Below are positions 1 to 7,531 of a stretch of 64,000 nt of DNA, in pieces. The notes under the pieces are model-generated. The model was not told where the DNA came from, made no database searches, and saw only the letters and a program-made list of their open reading frames with translations. This DNA is from Paenibacillus profundus (lineage in GTDB: Bacteria; Bacillota; Bacilli; Paenibacillales; Paenibacillaceae), in NCBI RefSeq assembly GCF_021369635.1, contig NZ_JAJNBZ010000010.1, forward strand, positions 1 through 64,000, written 5' to 3'. Position numbers and translations under genes: made by a program. Position 1 is the stretch's first letter, and each line of letters opens with the position of its first letter.

Positions 1-190
1 CGCTTAATTGATTTTTATTTTTTGTACTGTCTACTTGACGGGGTGCAGTTCAACTCTAGGGCAGCCTTTTTATTTATAAACCTGCATACAGGCGGGAACA
101 GAACAGCTGAACGTGCATATCATGAAGTGCTATGAGAAATTGAATTGGTCAATAAACAATTTAGTGACTGGTAGGAGGTGAATCTTAAAG

Positions 191-631
191 GTGAATGAGG
201 TAAGCAATGTGATTCGGATAACGGCGAAACCGTGGGATCGTCATCTAAAGTTCAGCTATGTTGAAACGTCTTCCACACTGCCATGCAATACAATTTTCCC
301 TCCGCAGGATTGCTCCGTCCTCTTTCCCGTCCCTCCACCTCCACCTCCACCCCCACCTACAACAGGGGTTCTTAAGGTCGAAACCTTCCAATACATTACG
401 GTTTCAGATGGCGTTAAGAATACTTACACGAATCAGGATGAGCTAACTCAATTCGGGAGCACAGGGATACTGAATCCAGCCACTGTATCTTACATGAATC
501 TATTTATAAACGGAATGTTACAACCGCTTATTGTGTATAAAGTATCCGAAGGAGTCCTCACAGTAGATGTAGTTCCAGAAAAAGGTGTTCCCATAACTCT
601 TCAATTTATTAAAATTTTCTCCTATAGCTAA
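191..631 (+). CDS. DUF4183 domain protein
   Basis: Protein of 146 residues with a GTG start about 12 bases after an AGGAGG site at 173-178. Residues 1-45 are unremarkable, then a run of ten prolines (about 48-56) links to a C-terminal domain from about residue 62. That domain has the DUF4183 pattern: a YITVSDG motif, a YTNQDELTQFG stretch, SYMNLFINGMLQP and a terminal beta-rich VPITLQFIKI. DUF4183 proteins are common in spore-forming Bacillales and often look like surface or exosporium components; a spore-surface role here is inference. It stands alone, convergent with the downstream repressor gene. Confidence 0.8.
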   Translation: MNEVSNVIRITAKPWDRHLKFSYVETSSTLPCNTIFPPQDCSVLFPVPPPPPPPPPTTGVLKVETFQYITVSDGVKNTYTNQDELTQFGSTGILNPATVSYMNLFINGMLQPLIVYKVSEGVLTVDVVPEKGVPITLQFIKIFSYS

Positions 632-667
632 AATGCTCTGTAAATGGGCATCCCAATCATTAATAAA

Positions 668-706
668 AAAGGCTGCTCGCCCGTGAATTGCGGCGATGCA
701 GCCTTT
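668..706 (-). terminator. Intrinsic terminator of the deoR-type gene
   Basis: Perfect 9-bp stem, AAAGGCTGC (668-676) with GCAGCCTTT (698-706), followed on the minus strand by TTTTTTATTA. It lies just past the stop of the minus-strand regulator. Confidence 0.8.
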
Positions 707-724
707 GTCGTGTTGCTCAGGCAA

Positions 725-1486
725 TCAGATGCACTCATGCAGGGCAATGTTGTGCGTATTCAAAAATTCATGCCATGCTTCTCCCAGCTTCTTGTCGGTA
801 ACGATCGTATGAATATTATCGAGGTCGCAGATGCTGGCAAAGGAAGTGCGGTCGAACTTCGTAATATCCGCCACGAGATGGACTTTGTTGGCGCGCTCGA
901 CGGCCAGCCGGCGCACCTCCGCCTGCTGCTCGTTCGAATCGGTAATGCCATGCTGCATGCTGACGGATCGGCAGGAGATAAAGGCCAAATCGAAAAAATA
1001 ACTGTTCATGTTCAATTCGGCGTTGCGTCCGAGAGCGGACATGGAACTGGAGGAGATGCCGCCGCCGATGATGACCAAATGGACATTCTTGTTGTCGATT
1101 AGGGCGTTGACAATCTTAATCGAATTGGTGACGACGGTTATCCGCTTATCCTCCAATTGCTGCGCAATATACAACGACGTGGTGGAAGCATCCAAGAAGA
1201 TAGAGTCGCCGTTGCCGATGAATTCAGCGCATTTTGCGGCAATGCGCTTCTTGCCGTCGACATGGATGTGCTCCCGCAAATTCACGTTCACATCATTTTG
1301 CACCCCGTCTGGAATATAGGCTCCGCCATAAGTGCGTGTCAGGATGCCTTCGTCCTCTAACTGCTTCAGGTCGCGGCGGATCGTTTCCTCCGTCACGCTG
1401 AACAAAGAAGTAAGCGCGGCAACGGTCACGCTTTTCTCTTCCATAATAATCTCTTTAATTTTGGCTTTTCTCGCTACTGGTAACAT
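725..1486 (-). CDS. DeoR-family transcriptional repressor (BMC locus)
   Basis: 253 residues, the usual length for the DeoR/GlpR family. An N-terminal winged helix-turn-helix spans about residues 20-55 (recognition helix EETIRRDLKQLEDEG, then the TRTYGGA wing). A DeoRC sensor domain follows, with the phosphosugar-binding signature LDASTTS near residue 97 and a GGG loop near 141. These domains usually bind sugar phosphates. It is transcribed divergently from the microcompartment operon across 288 bases, so the simplest role is repression of that operon, relieved by a sugar-phosphate substrate. The start is ATG at 1486 with AGGAGCG upstream. The ligand cannot be read from sequence. Confidence 0.9.
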   Translation of the reverse strand: MLPVARKAKIKEIIMEEKSVTVAALTSLFSVTEETIRRDLKQLEDEGILTRTYGGAYIPDGVQNDVNVNLREHIHVDGKKRIAAKCAEFIGNGDSIFLDASTTSLYIAQQLEDKRITVVTNSIKIVNALIDNKNVHLVIIGGGISSSSMSALGRNAELNMNSYFFDLAFISCRSVSMQHGITDSNEQQAEVRRLAVERANKVHLVADITKFDRTSFASICDLDNIHTIVTDKKLGEAWHEFLNTHNIALHECI

Positions 1487-1774
1487 TGCACAAATTCGCT
1501 CCTAAAACACATACATTTTATTGGTTTTAATAAGTATATCACACTTCACTACCAAAAATAGATGTGGTTTTTGTGGTTTGGGTGTTGTTTATACACTAAT
1601 AGTATAACATTCAAACTTAAAAATAACAAAAAAGAGATAGTTCTTAAAAGGTTATTCAAAAAAACAAACAAGAAACAATAAAAGTCAAAATAAATCATTG
1701 ACAAACAACGTAAGAAGTAGGAAAATAAATGACATAAAGACACACATATAAGGCATCACACAGGAGGTGACATC
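1487..1774. promoter_or_regulatory. Divergent control region between deoR-type gene and BMC operon
   Basis: 288 A+T-rich bases between the two divergent starts. A possible sigma-A promoter for the BMC operon has TTGACA at 1698-1703, a 17-base spacer and a poor -10 (GAAAAT, 1721-1726). AACAA/CAAAA direct repeats at 1655-1695 could be repressor half-sites, but no clear palindrome stands out. The operon's ribosome binding site AGGAGGTGA is at 1762-1770. Confidence 0.4.
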
Positions 1775-2593
1775 GTGCTTAAAAAGATAACGTACTATTC
1801 TGATTTTGAAGCGAAAAAGATGATATGCGAAATGGGCAGAAGAATGTACCTCAAAAATTTCGTGGCCGCTAACGACGGGAACATTACCGTAAAAACAGGC
1901 CCCAACACGATATGGGCCACGCCGACTGGGGTGAGCAAAGGGTTCATGACGCCGGACATGCTCGTCAAGATGGATTTGAACGGCAAGGTGCTAGCCGGCA
2001 ACCGCAAGCCTTCCTCCGAGATCAAGATGCATCTGCGGGTATACGCAGAAAATCCTGACGTTCAGGCTGTTACTCACGCACACCCGCCAGTGGCGACATC
2101 GTTTGCGATTGCGGGCATCGATTTGGATCAGGCCGTTTCGCCAGAGGCAGTTGTTATTCTGGGGAAAGTTCCGGTCGCTCCATATGCGACACCGGGAACG
2201 CAGGAAGTGCCGGACTCGATTGCTCCGTACTGCAAGGACTACAACGCGGTGTTGTTGGCGAATCACGGCGCGCTGACTTGGGGCAAAGATATTGTGGAAG
2301 CTTATTACCGCCTCGAGTCGTTGGAGCATTATGCGCTCATGCTGATGTATTCCGGAAAAATCATTGAACAAGCGAATGAATTGAATTGCAACCAAGTATC
2401 CGATTTAATCGAAATTCGCAAGAAGATGGGAATTCATAGCGGGGGAACGCCAAGCTGCAAGCCGGTTCGAACCGATGTGCGCAGCCGGGAGGAAGCACAA
2501 ATTCCGAGCGAAGCGGATAAAGCGGACCTCGTCAATCAAATTGTTGCTAAAGTGACGGAACAAGTGTTGCAGAAGCTGCAATTGAAGGGGTGA
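1775..2593 (+). CDS. Class II aldolase with C-terminal encapsulation-like peptide
   Basis: 272 residues; GTG start 7 bases after AGGAGG. The first ~215 residues are a class II aldolase/adducin domain of the fuculose/rhamnulose-phosphate aldolase type: N36 in NDGNIT, T51-G52, the S80-S81-E82 motif (catalytic Glu) and zinc ligands H101, H103 (HAHPP) and H164 (NHGA). Such enzymes split fuculose-1-phosphate or rhamnulose-1-phosphate into dihydroxyacetone phosphate and L-lactaldehyde. The ~55-residue tail is not part of the standard enzyme: a variable linker is followed by a helix (DLVNQIVAKVTEQVLQKL) with the hydrophobic spacing of BMC encapsulation peptides. First gene of the BMC operon, so it probably supplies the aldehyde inside the shell. 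Exact sugar substrate unproven; no isomerase or kinase lies nearby. Confidence 0.9.
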   Translation: MLKKITYYSDFEAKKMICEMGRRMYLKNFVAANDGNITVKTGPNTIWATPTGVSKGFMTPDMLVKMDLNGKVLAGNRKPSSEIKMHLRVYAENPDVQAVTHAHPPVATSFAIAGIDLDQAVSPEAVVILGKVPVAPYATPGTQEVPDSIAPYCKDYNAVLLANHGALTWGKDIVEAYYRLESLEHYALMLMYSGKIIEQANELNCNQVSDLIEIRKKMGIHSGGTPSCKPVRTDVRSREEAQIPSEADKADLVNQIVAKVTEQVLQKLQLKG

Positions 2594-2599
2594 ACGAGA

Positions 2600-4108
2600 T
2601 TGAGCATCAAGTTGACGGAAACGGACATCCAGAACATTATTCAGGGCGTGTTGAAAAATATCGAGCACAATCTGTCCGGCGCGCAAGCTGCAGATGACGC
2701 GGCAACCGGACAGGCAAAGCCTGAATCAGCACCTGTGGCCGCTGAGCCTGTGCGGAGCAACGGCGATTACGGAGTGTTCGATGAGGTGGAAGCGGCGATA
2801 GCTGCTGCTTATCAGGCTCAGAGAGCATACGCTCACCATTTCAGTATGCAGGATCGGGAGCGCTTTATTGCCGCCATTCGCAAAGCGACGCTCGAACATA
2901 AGGAAACATTGGCAAGCATGGTATTGAAAGAAACGAAGCTCGGACGTTATGAGGATAAAATCGCCAAGTTAGAGTTAACCGCTCTCAAAACGCCTGGCAC
3001 AGAGGATTTGGAAACGAAAGCGTTTTCTGGAGATAATGGGCTTACGTTGGTGAAGGATGGGCCGTTTGGCGTAATCGGGGCCGTAACTCCAGTGACGAAC
3101 TCAGTAGAGACGGTTATCAATAACGCCATCGGGATGCTTGCTGCGGGCAATGCAGTCGTATACAATGTCCACCCATCCTCCAAAGCTTGTTGCGCTTACG
3201 CGGTAAAAATGATAAACCGGGCGGTTCAGGAAGCAGGCGGACCGGAGCATCTGGTGACGATGGTGAAGGAGCCGACTAAAGAAACACTGGATGCGATCAC
3301 ACAATCGCCGAAGGTTCAACTGCTCGTCGGCACGGGAGGTCCCGGGTTGGTAAGGGCGTTGCTTCGTTCCGGCAAGAAAGCGATTGGAGCAGGCGCAGGC
3401 AATCCTCCTGTTATTGTTGATGAAACCGCTAACATAGAACTGGCGGCGAAAGAGATTATTGCAGGGGCGTCCTTCGAGAACAACATTTTATGCATTGCGG
3501 AGAAGGAAGTGTTCGTCGTTGACAAAGTGGCTGACGATCTCCTGTTCCACATGTTGAATCACGGGGCATACCGATTGGACGATCGCGAGCTCGAACAGGT
3601 GATGAGCTTCGCATTGGAAGCGAACGTGAACGAGACGGCAGGCGGCTGCTCACTGGATACGAAGCGTGAATACCACACCGTGAAAGAGTGGATCGGTAAG
3701 GATGCGGCTTTATTTTTAGAGAAAATCGGCGTTACACCTGAAAAAGAAGTGAAGCTCCTTATTTGCGAAGTCGACTTCGACCATCCGTTCGTGCAATTGG
3801 AGCAGATGATGCCGGTATTGCCAATCGTACGGGTGAGTGACCTGGATGAAGCGATTCGCTTGGCTGTAGAGGCGGAGCATGACAATCGGCATACCGCGCT
3901 GATGCATTCCACCAATGTAGCTAACTTCGCTGCATTTGAGCGCGCGATCGGCACGACGATCTTTGTGAAGAACGCTTCGTCTCTGGCTGGTGTCGGCGCT
4001 GGCGGAGAGGGCTGTACGACGATGACAATCGCAGGTCCGACGGGCGAAGGTCTGACATCAGCTCGTACCTTCACGAGAAAGAAGCGGTGCGTTCTTGCGG
4101 AACGTTGA
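2600..4108 (+). CDS. pduP: CoA-acylating aldehyde dehydrogenase (PduP/EutE family)
   Basis: 502 residues; TTG start 9 bases after AAGGGG, 6 bases beyond the aldolase stop. Residues 1-22 form an amphipathic helix (TETDIQNIIQGVLKNI) typical of encapsulation peptides, then an Ala/Pro-rich linker to about residue 55. The rest is an ALDH domain with GAVTPVTN (about 160-167), the nucleotide-binding TGGPGLVRA region and catalytic Cys298 in FENNILCIAEKEV. PduP/EutE enzymes oxidise an aldehyde with NAD+ and CoA to acyl-CoA and NADH. With the aldolase upstream and PduL downstream it is the signature metabolosome dehydrogenase. If the aldehyde is lactaldehyde the product would be lactyl-CoA. Confidence 0.93.
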   Translation: MSIKLTETDIQNIIQGVLKNIEHNLSGAQAADDAATGQAKPESAPVAAEPVRSNGDYGVFDEVEAAIAAAYQAQRAYAHHFSMQDRERFIAAIRKATLEHKETLASMVLKETKLGRYEDKIAKLELTALKTPGTEDLETKAFSGDNGLTLVKDGPFGVIGAVTPVTNSVETVINNAIGMLAAGNAVVYNVHPSSKACCAYAVKMINRAVQEAGGPEHLVTMVKEPTKETLDAITQSPKVQLLVGTGGPGLVRALLRSGKKAIGAGAGNPPVIVDETANIELAAKEIIAGASFENNILCIAEKEVFVVDKVADDLLFHMLNHGAYRLDDRELEQVMSFALEANVNETAGGCSLDTKREYHTVKEWIGKDAALFLEKIGVTPEKEVKLLICEVDFDHPFVQLEQMMPVLPIVRVSDLDEAIRLAVEAEHDNRHTALMHSTNVANFAAFERAIGTTIFVKNASSLAGVGAGGEGCTTMTIAGPTGEGLTSARTFTRKKRCVLAER

Positions 4109-4132
4109 ATCCGGCAAGAGAGGTAGATGACG

Positions 4133-4459
4133 ATGACAGACGGCAAAGCATTGGGATTTTTAGAAGTTCAGGGGTACAGCGTAGCCTTGGCCGTTATGGA
4201 CAAAGCTTGCAAGGCGGCCGATGTGCACATTCACGGTATTGATGCGAACAACCCGCCCGATGACATGCCGGCTTCCATTCCGGTCATGATTCAAGTGAAG
4301 TTCAGCGGAACCGTCAGTCACGTGCAGACGGCGCTCGCTGTAGCGCGGGAAGAGGCGTTGTCATATTTGCGCGATGACCAAGTGATCACGAAATGCATTA
4401 CGTCGGGCAGCGCGGGAATTGCCTCTTTAATGACGCAAGGCAAAGTATCCGTGAAATAG
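4133..4459 (+). CDS. BMC-H shell protein, long-loop variant
   Basis: Single BMC domain of 108 residues from ATG 4133, preferred over ATG 4127 because the AGAGAGG site at 4117-4123 is 9 bases away rather than 3. GFLEVQGYSVALAVMDKA matches the first strand-helix of BMC-H. The loop after the second strand is extended (GIDANNPPDDMPA), so this protein differs clearly from the other five hexamer subunits. Probably forms hexameric shell tiles with a distinct pore or edge; that is inference. Confidence 0.85.
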   Translation: MTDGKALGFLEVQGYSVALAVMDKACKAADVHIHGIDANNPPDDMPASIPVMIQVKFSGTVSHVQTALAVAREEALSYLRDDQVITKCITSGSAGIASLMTQGKVSVK

Positions 4460-4491
4460 AGTGTGTGAAGAAGCACTATTGGGGGTGCGGC

Positions 4492-4782
4492 ATGAAAGAA
4501 TCCCTTGGCATGATTGAAACGATCGGCATGACACCGGCCATACGCGCTGCGGATATGATGGTGAAATGCGCTTATGTAACCGTATTAGGCTTTGAAAAAT
4601 CAGGATCGGGCATAGTGACGGTGCTCATTCAAGGAAAGCTGGATTCCGTTCAAGCCGCACTCGACATCGGAGCGCTTGAAGCCCAGAATACGGGGGAGCT
4701 TGCAGCCGTCCATATCATCAACAATCCTGACGATGGAATCGGGCAGCTGTTGCCGCGTGATGGAACGGAGGGAACACTATGA
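4492..4782 (+). CDS. BMC-H shell protein
   Basis: 96 residues starting [17 protein letters not shown] at ATG 4492 after a G-rich site (4481-4485); the reading frame is open further upstream but overlaps the previous gene. Canonical BMC fold: substrate/pore strand GFEKSGSGIVTVLIQG, helix SVQAALDIGALEAQ and C-terminal VHIINNPDD. It ends in an ATGA overlap with the next BMC gene, so the two are probably translationally coupled. Confidence 0.88.
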   Translation: MKESLGMIETIGMTPAIRAADMMVKCAYVTVLGFEKSGSGIVTVLIQGKLDSVQAALDIGALEAQNTGELAAVHIINNPDDGIGQLLPRDGTEGTL

Positions 4783-5285
4783 TGTCTTACGATGCGATAG
4801 GCGTGATCGAAGCCCGTTATTTTGCGACCGCACTGGAAATGACCGATGCGATGAGCAAAGCGGCCCAGGTAGAATGGTTGGCAAGTGAGAACTATTTGGG
4901 CGGGAAGCTGGTAACGGTCGTAGTAGGCGGCGATATTGCCAATGTGAAGGCGGCGGTGGAAGCGGCCGAGGCGGTATGCGCCGGCAAAGCGCACAATCCG
5001 CTTGCTAACGCAGCCGTCATATTGAAGCCTCACGCTGAAATTATGAAGTTTATCATGCCTTCTTCAGGGCAGGAGCTGGATAAGATGGCAGATGAAGAGA
5101 TGGTGCAGCCGACGGAACAGAAGACGGCGGTGGAGCGGCAGCAAGCGCAGCCGGACGTTGCTGGCAACGAGAATATTACGGCTTCGTCCAGCAAGACGGA
5201 TGAGATGGATGCGAAAACAAAAACGAAACTAAAAGCTTCCCGGCCGGCTGCGTCGGAGAAGAAGAACATGAAGGAGGAAAAATGA
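4779..5285 (+). CDS. BMC-H shell protein with long charged tail
   Basis: 168 residues. Residues 1-95 are a BMC domain ([20 protein letters not shown], then [21 protein letters not shown]). The remaining ~70 residues are a low-complexity tail rich in Gln, Glu, Ala and Lys, ending KKNMKEEK. Tails on BMC-H proteins occur in PduK-like subunits, but here there is no cysteine cluster for an iron-sulfur centre. The tail might contact cargo or other shells. Start is ATG 4779 (overlapping the previous stop) or ATG 4782; GGAGGGA at 4767-4773 serves either. Confidence 0.85.
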   Translation: MMSYDAIGVIEARYFATALEMTDAMSKAAQVEWLASENYLGGKLVTVVVGGDIANVKAAVEAAEAVCAGKAHNPLANAAVILKPHAEIMKFIMPSSGQELDKMADEEMVQPTEQKTAVERQQAQPDVAGNENITASSSKTDEMDAKTKTKLKASRPAASEKKNMKEEK

Positions 5286-5286
5286 A

Positions 5287-5562
5287 ATGAACCAATCATT
5301 AGCTATTGTAGAAACAAGAGGATTAACGGCGGCGATTGAAGCGGCAGATGCGATGCTGAAAGCGGCGAATGTGGAAATTGTGGGCACCGAGAAAATCGGT
5401 TCCGGACTCGTATCCGTTATGGTGCAAGGAGATGTAGGTGCGGTTAAGGCAGCGGCTGAAGTCGGAGCAGAAGCGGCGCAGCGCGTAGGTGAATTGGTAG
5501 CAGTTCATGTTATTCCACGCCCGCATAGCGATGTGGCCAAGCTTATCTCTGCAGTGAAATAA
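5287..5562 (+). CDS. BMC-H shell protein (PduA/PduJ-like), copy 1 of 3
   Basis: 91 residues with AAGGAGG 9 bases upstream. Standard PduA/EutM-type hexamer subunit: [19 protein letters not shown], then the pore-loop region [14 protein letters not shown] and a terminal [12 protein letters not shown]. It is the first of three tandem genes whose products are nearly identical over the whole domain, so this is probably the main shell tile. Confidence 0.93.
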   Translation: MNQSLAIVETRGLTAAIEAADAMLKAANVEIVGTEKIGSGLVSVMVQGDVGAVKAAAEVGAEAAQRVGELVAVHVIPRPHSDVAKLISAVK

Positions 5563-5599
5563 GAAAATGGAAACTCAACTTCCGAAGGAGGTTTTTCAG

Positions 5600-5875
5600 A
5601 TGAACGAATCATTGGGAATCATTGAGACAAGAGGGTTAACGGCGGCGATTGAAGCGGCGGATGCGATGCTGAAGGCGGCCAATGTGGAAATCGTCGGTAC
5701 GGAGAAAATCGGTTCTGGACTCGTTACGATTATTGTCCGGGGAGATGTCGGAGCAGTCAAAGCCGCTACGGAAGTCGGCGCGGAAGCCGTACAGCGTCTA
5801 GGGGAGCTGGTGGCGGCGCACGTCATTCCGAGACCGCATAGCGATGTGGCCAAAATACTGCCCTGCTTGAAATAA
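5600..5875 (+). CDS. BMC-H shell protein (PduA/PduJ-like), copy 2 of 3
   Basis: 91 residues from ATG 5600, chosen because AAGGAGG at 5585-5591 is 8 bases away. The frame opens further upstream at 5567, but that start has no site and would add 11 residues absent from the sister copies. Differs from copy 1 at only a few positions (for example IIVRGD instead of MVQGD, and an IL.CLK end). Confidence 0.93.
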   Translation: MNESLGIIETRGLTAAIEAADAMLKAANVEIVGTEKIGSGLVTIIVRGDVGAVKAATEVGAEAVQRLGELVAAHVIPRPHSDVAKILPCLK

Positions 5876-5926
5876 TCAGGAACGAACCGTTCATCCTTAC
5901 CAATCTCGTAGAGGAGGAAGCCGCAC

Positions 5927-6202
5927 ATGAATGAATCACTGGGCATGATCGAAACAAGAGGATTGACGGCGGCCATTGAGGCGGCGGACGCGATGCTAAA
6001 GGCGGCCAACGTGGAAATCGTCGGTACAGAGAAAATTGGCTCCGGACTGGTAACCATCATGGTTAAAGGGGAAGTCGGCGCCGTCAAAGCGGCGATAGAG
6101 GTCGGAGCAGAAGCGGTACAAAGAGTTGGGGAGCTGGTGGCCGTTCACGTCATCCCAAGGCCGCACGAAGATATTGCTAAGATTCTGCCATCAATGAAAT
6201 GA
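5927..6202 (+). CDS. BMC-H shell protein (PduA/PduJ-like), copy 3 of 3
   Basis: 91 residues after an AGGAGG site (5912-5917). Nearly the same protein as the two preceding genes, with [15 protein letters not shown] as its most distinctive stretch. The stop overlaps the possible ATG of pduL (ATGA), suggesting coupling to the acyltransferase. Confidence 0.93.
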   Translation: MNESLGMIETRGLTAAIEAADAMLKAANVEIVGTEKIGSGLVTIMVKGEVGAVKAAIEVGAEAVQRVGELVAVHVIPRPHEDIAKILPSMK

Positions 6203-6882
6203 CAGCGGTGATGAACATGACGGAACAGGTTAATAAGGAATTAACGGACTACATTACTCAATTAATAATGGAAGAGTTGCAACGGTACGACTTGGCTCCC
6301 GCCTGGGAGCCTCTGAATCTCGTACCGGTCGGCGTCTCTGCGAGACATGTGCACGTGTCGGCAGAGCATATGGAACTGCTGTTTGGCAAAGACAAGCCGT
6401 TAACCAAATTCAAAGATATATCCCAGCCGGGGCAATTTGCAGCGAACGAGAAAGTTACGCTCATCGGTCCAAAAGGAATGATCGAGAATGTGCGCATCTT
6501 GGGCCCGTTCCGTAAAAACACGCAAATTGAAATTGCGGCAAGTGAAGCGCGCAAGTTGGGCGTTCATCCGCCGGTAAGGGAATCGGGCCGGATTGAAGGC
6601 TCTCCCGGCCTGCAGCTTGCCGGTCCGAACGGCACTGTCACACTGGAGCAAGGATGCATTGTAGCCGAACGCCATATTCATATGACGCCTGATGATGCCA
6701 GAGCATACGGCGTTCAGCATGGACAGAAGGTTCAAGTGAAGGTAACCGGTGAAAAGGGTGGGATTATGGACTGTGTATCGATTAAAGTGCGCGCTGATTA
6801 TGCATTGGAAATGCACATCGATACAGATGATTCCAACGCTTTTGGCATCAAGCAGGGGGATACACTCGAAATCCTACGGTGA
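6199..6882 (+). CDS. pduL: Phosphate acyltransferase PduL
   Basis: 227 residues from the ATG overlapping the previous stop; an internal ATG at 6211 or 6217 is also possible since no strong ribosome site is visible. N-terminal helix (about 5-25, [16 protein letters not shown]) resembles an encapsulation peptide. Two PduL barrels follow with the zinc-binding motifs SARHVHVS (about 48-55) and AERHIHMT (about 154-161). PduL exchanges CoA for phosphate on acyl-CoA, recycling CoA inside the compartment and giving an acyl-phosphate for a kinase. No acetate/propionate kinase is encoded in the window. Confidence 0.93.
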   Translation: MTAVMNMTEQVNKELTDYITQLIMEELQRYDLAPAWEPLNLVPVGVSARHVHVSAEHMELLFGKDKPLTKFKDISQPGQFAANEKVTLIGPKGMIENVRILGPFRKNTQIEIAASEARKLGVHPPVRESGRIEGSPGLQLAGPNGTVTLEQGCIVAERHIHMTPDDARAYGVQHGQKVQVKVTGEKGGIMDCVSIKVRADYALEMHIDTDDSNAFGIKQGDTLEILR

Positions 6883-6899
6883 AAGTGAGGCTCATGGCG

Positions 6900-7172
6900 A
6901 TGAAGATAGGCAAAGTGGTGGGGAACATGGTATCCACTCGCAAATATGATGGGCTTCAAGGATACAAGCTTCTTATCATTGAACTGTGTTATACCGAGCA
7001 AAAAACGTATATTGTCGCTGCCGATACGATCGGAGCGGGCACGGACCAACTGGTGCTCGTGTCTGAGGGCGCCAATATACAGCAAGCGCTCGCGAAGCCT
7101 GCGCCGATTGACGCGCTTGTCGTCGGCATTATTGACAACGAGCCTGTATTTTCCGCCACACGGCACTTGTGA
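6900..7172 (+). CDS. eutN: BMC-P pentamer protein (EutN/CcmL family)
   Basis: 90 residues starting MKIGKVVGNMVSTRK at ATG 6900, preferred over upstream starts because GTGAGG at 6885-6890 is 9 bases away and EutN proteins start this way. Contains the family core GYKLLIIEL, AADTIGAGTDQLVLVSEG and the C-terminal AlvVGIIDNE. Forms the vertex pentamer that closes icosahedral shells. It is the only pentamer gene in the locus, whereas many BMC loci carry two or three. Confidence 0.9.
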   Translation: MKIGKVVGNMVSTRKYDGLQGYKLLIIELCYTEQKTYIVAADTIGAGTDQLVLVSEGANIQQALAKPAPIDALVVGIIDNEPVFSATRHL

Positions 7173-7191
7173 TCAAGAACGGAGGGGAAAG

Positions 7192-7530
7192 ATGAGCGAA
7201 TCTTTGAAAGTGTTGAAGCAGGACGAAGCCAATGCGCTGCTGCGGTATCTTTCCTCCAAGGAAGCGGATCGGATTATCGGCGCCTATGCGGGATCGCCTG
7301 TGCGGCTATCCACGTACGATAGTGATGGAGACAAGCATTCGTGGTACGATGCTCATCTCAGTATGCTGCAGCAATATGCGCAGCCTCTGCCCTCGCTGGT
7401 GCGGGCAGGCGAAGTGATGGGCGTGCTGTATCAGGAGATATTTGAAGCGTTTCAAGGGCTGCGGAGCGCAGAAGCGGCTCTGAAGCGGGCCGAGGCAAGA
7501 ATTATTGCCTTGCAGGAAGGAGGAAGCTGA
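7192..7530 (+). CDS. Unrecognised small BMC-operon protein
   Basis: 112 residues from ATG 7192, with GGAGGGG at 7181-7187; the frame is open upstream but overlaps eutN. No family recognised. Predicted largely helical: an N-terminal helix with ALLRYLSSKEADRI, a central SWYDAHLSMLQQYAQPLP segment and a C-terminal coiled-coil-like helix (GLRSAEAALKRAEARI). No membrane segment, no cysteines. It sits between the vertex protein and the flavoprotein with tight spacing, so it is almost certainly co-expressed. A cargo adaptor, assembly factor or regulator are possibilities only. Confidence 0.75.
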   Translation: MSESLKVLKQDEANALLRYLSSKEADRIIGAYAGSPVRLSTYDSDGDKHSWYDAHLSMLQQYAQPLPSLVRAGEVMGVLYQEIFEAFQGLRSAEAALKRAEARIIALQEGGS

Positions 7531-7531
7531 T

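Noticed and set aside
1651-1670. AAGGTTATTCAAAAAAAC as a fourth copy of the dispersed repeat
   Set aside because: Too A-rich and incomplete; chance similarity in an A+T-rich promoter region.
4127-4132. Upstream ATG for the first BMC-H gene
   Set aside because: Only 3 bases from the ribosome site; ATG 4133 is better spaced.
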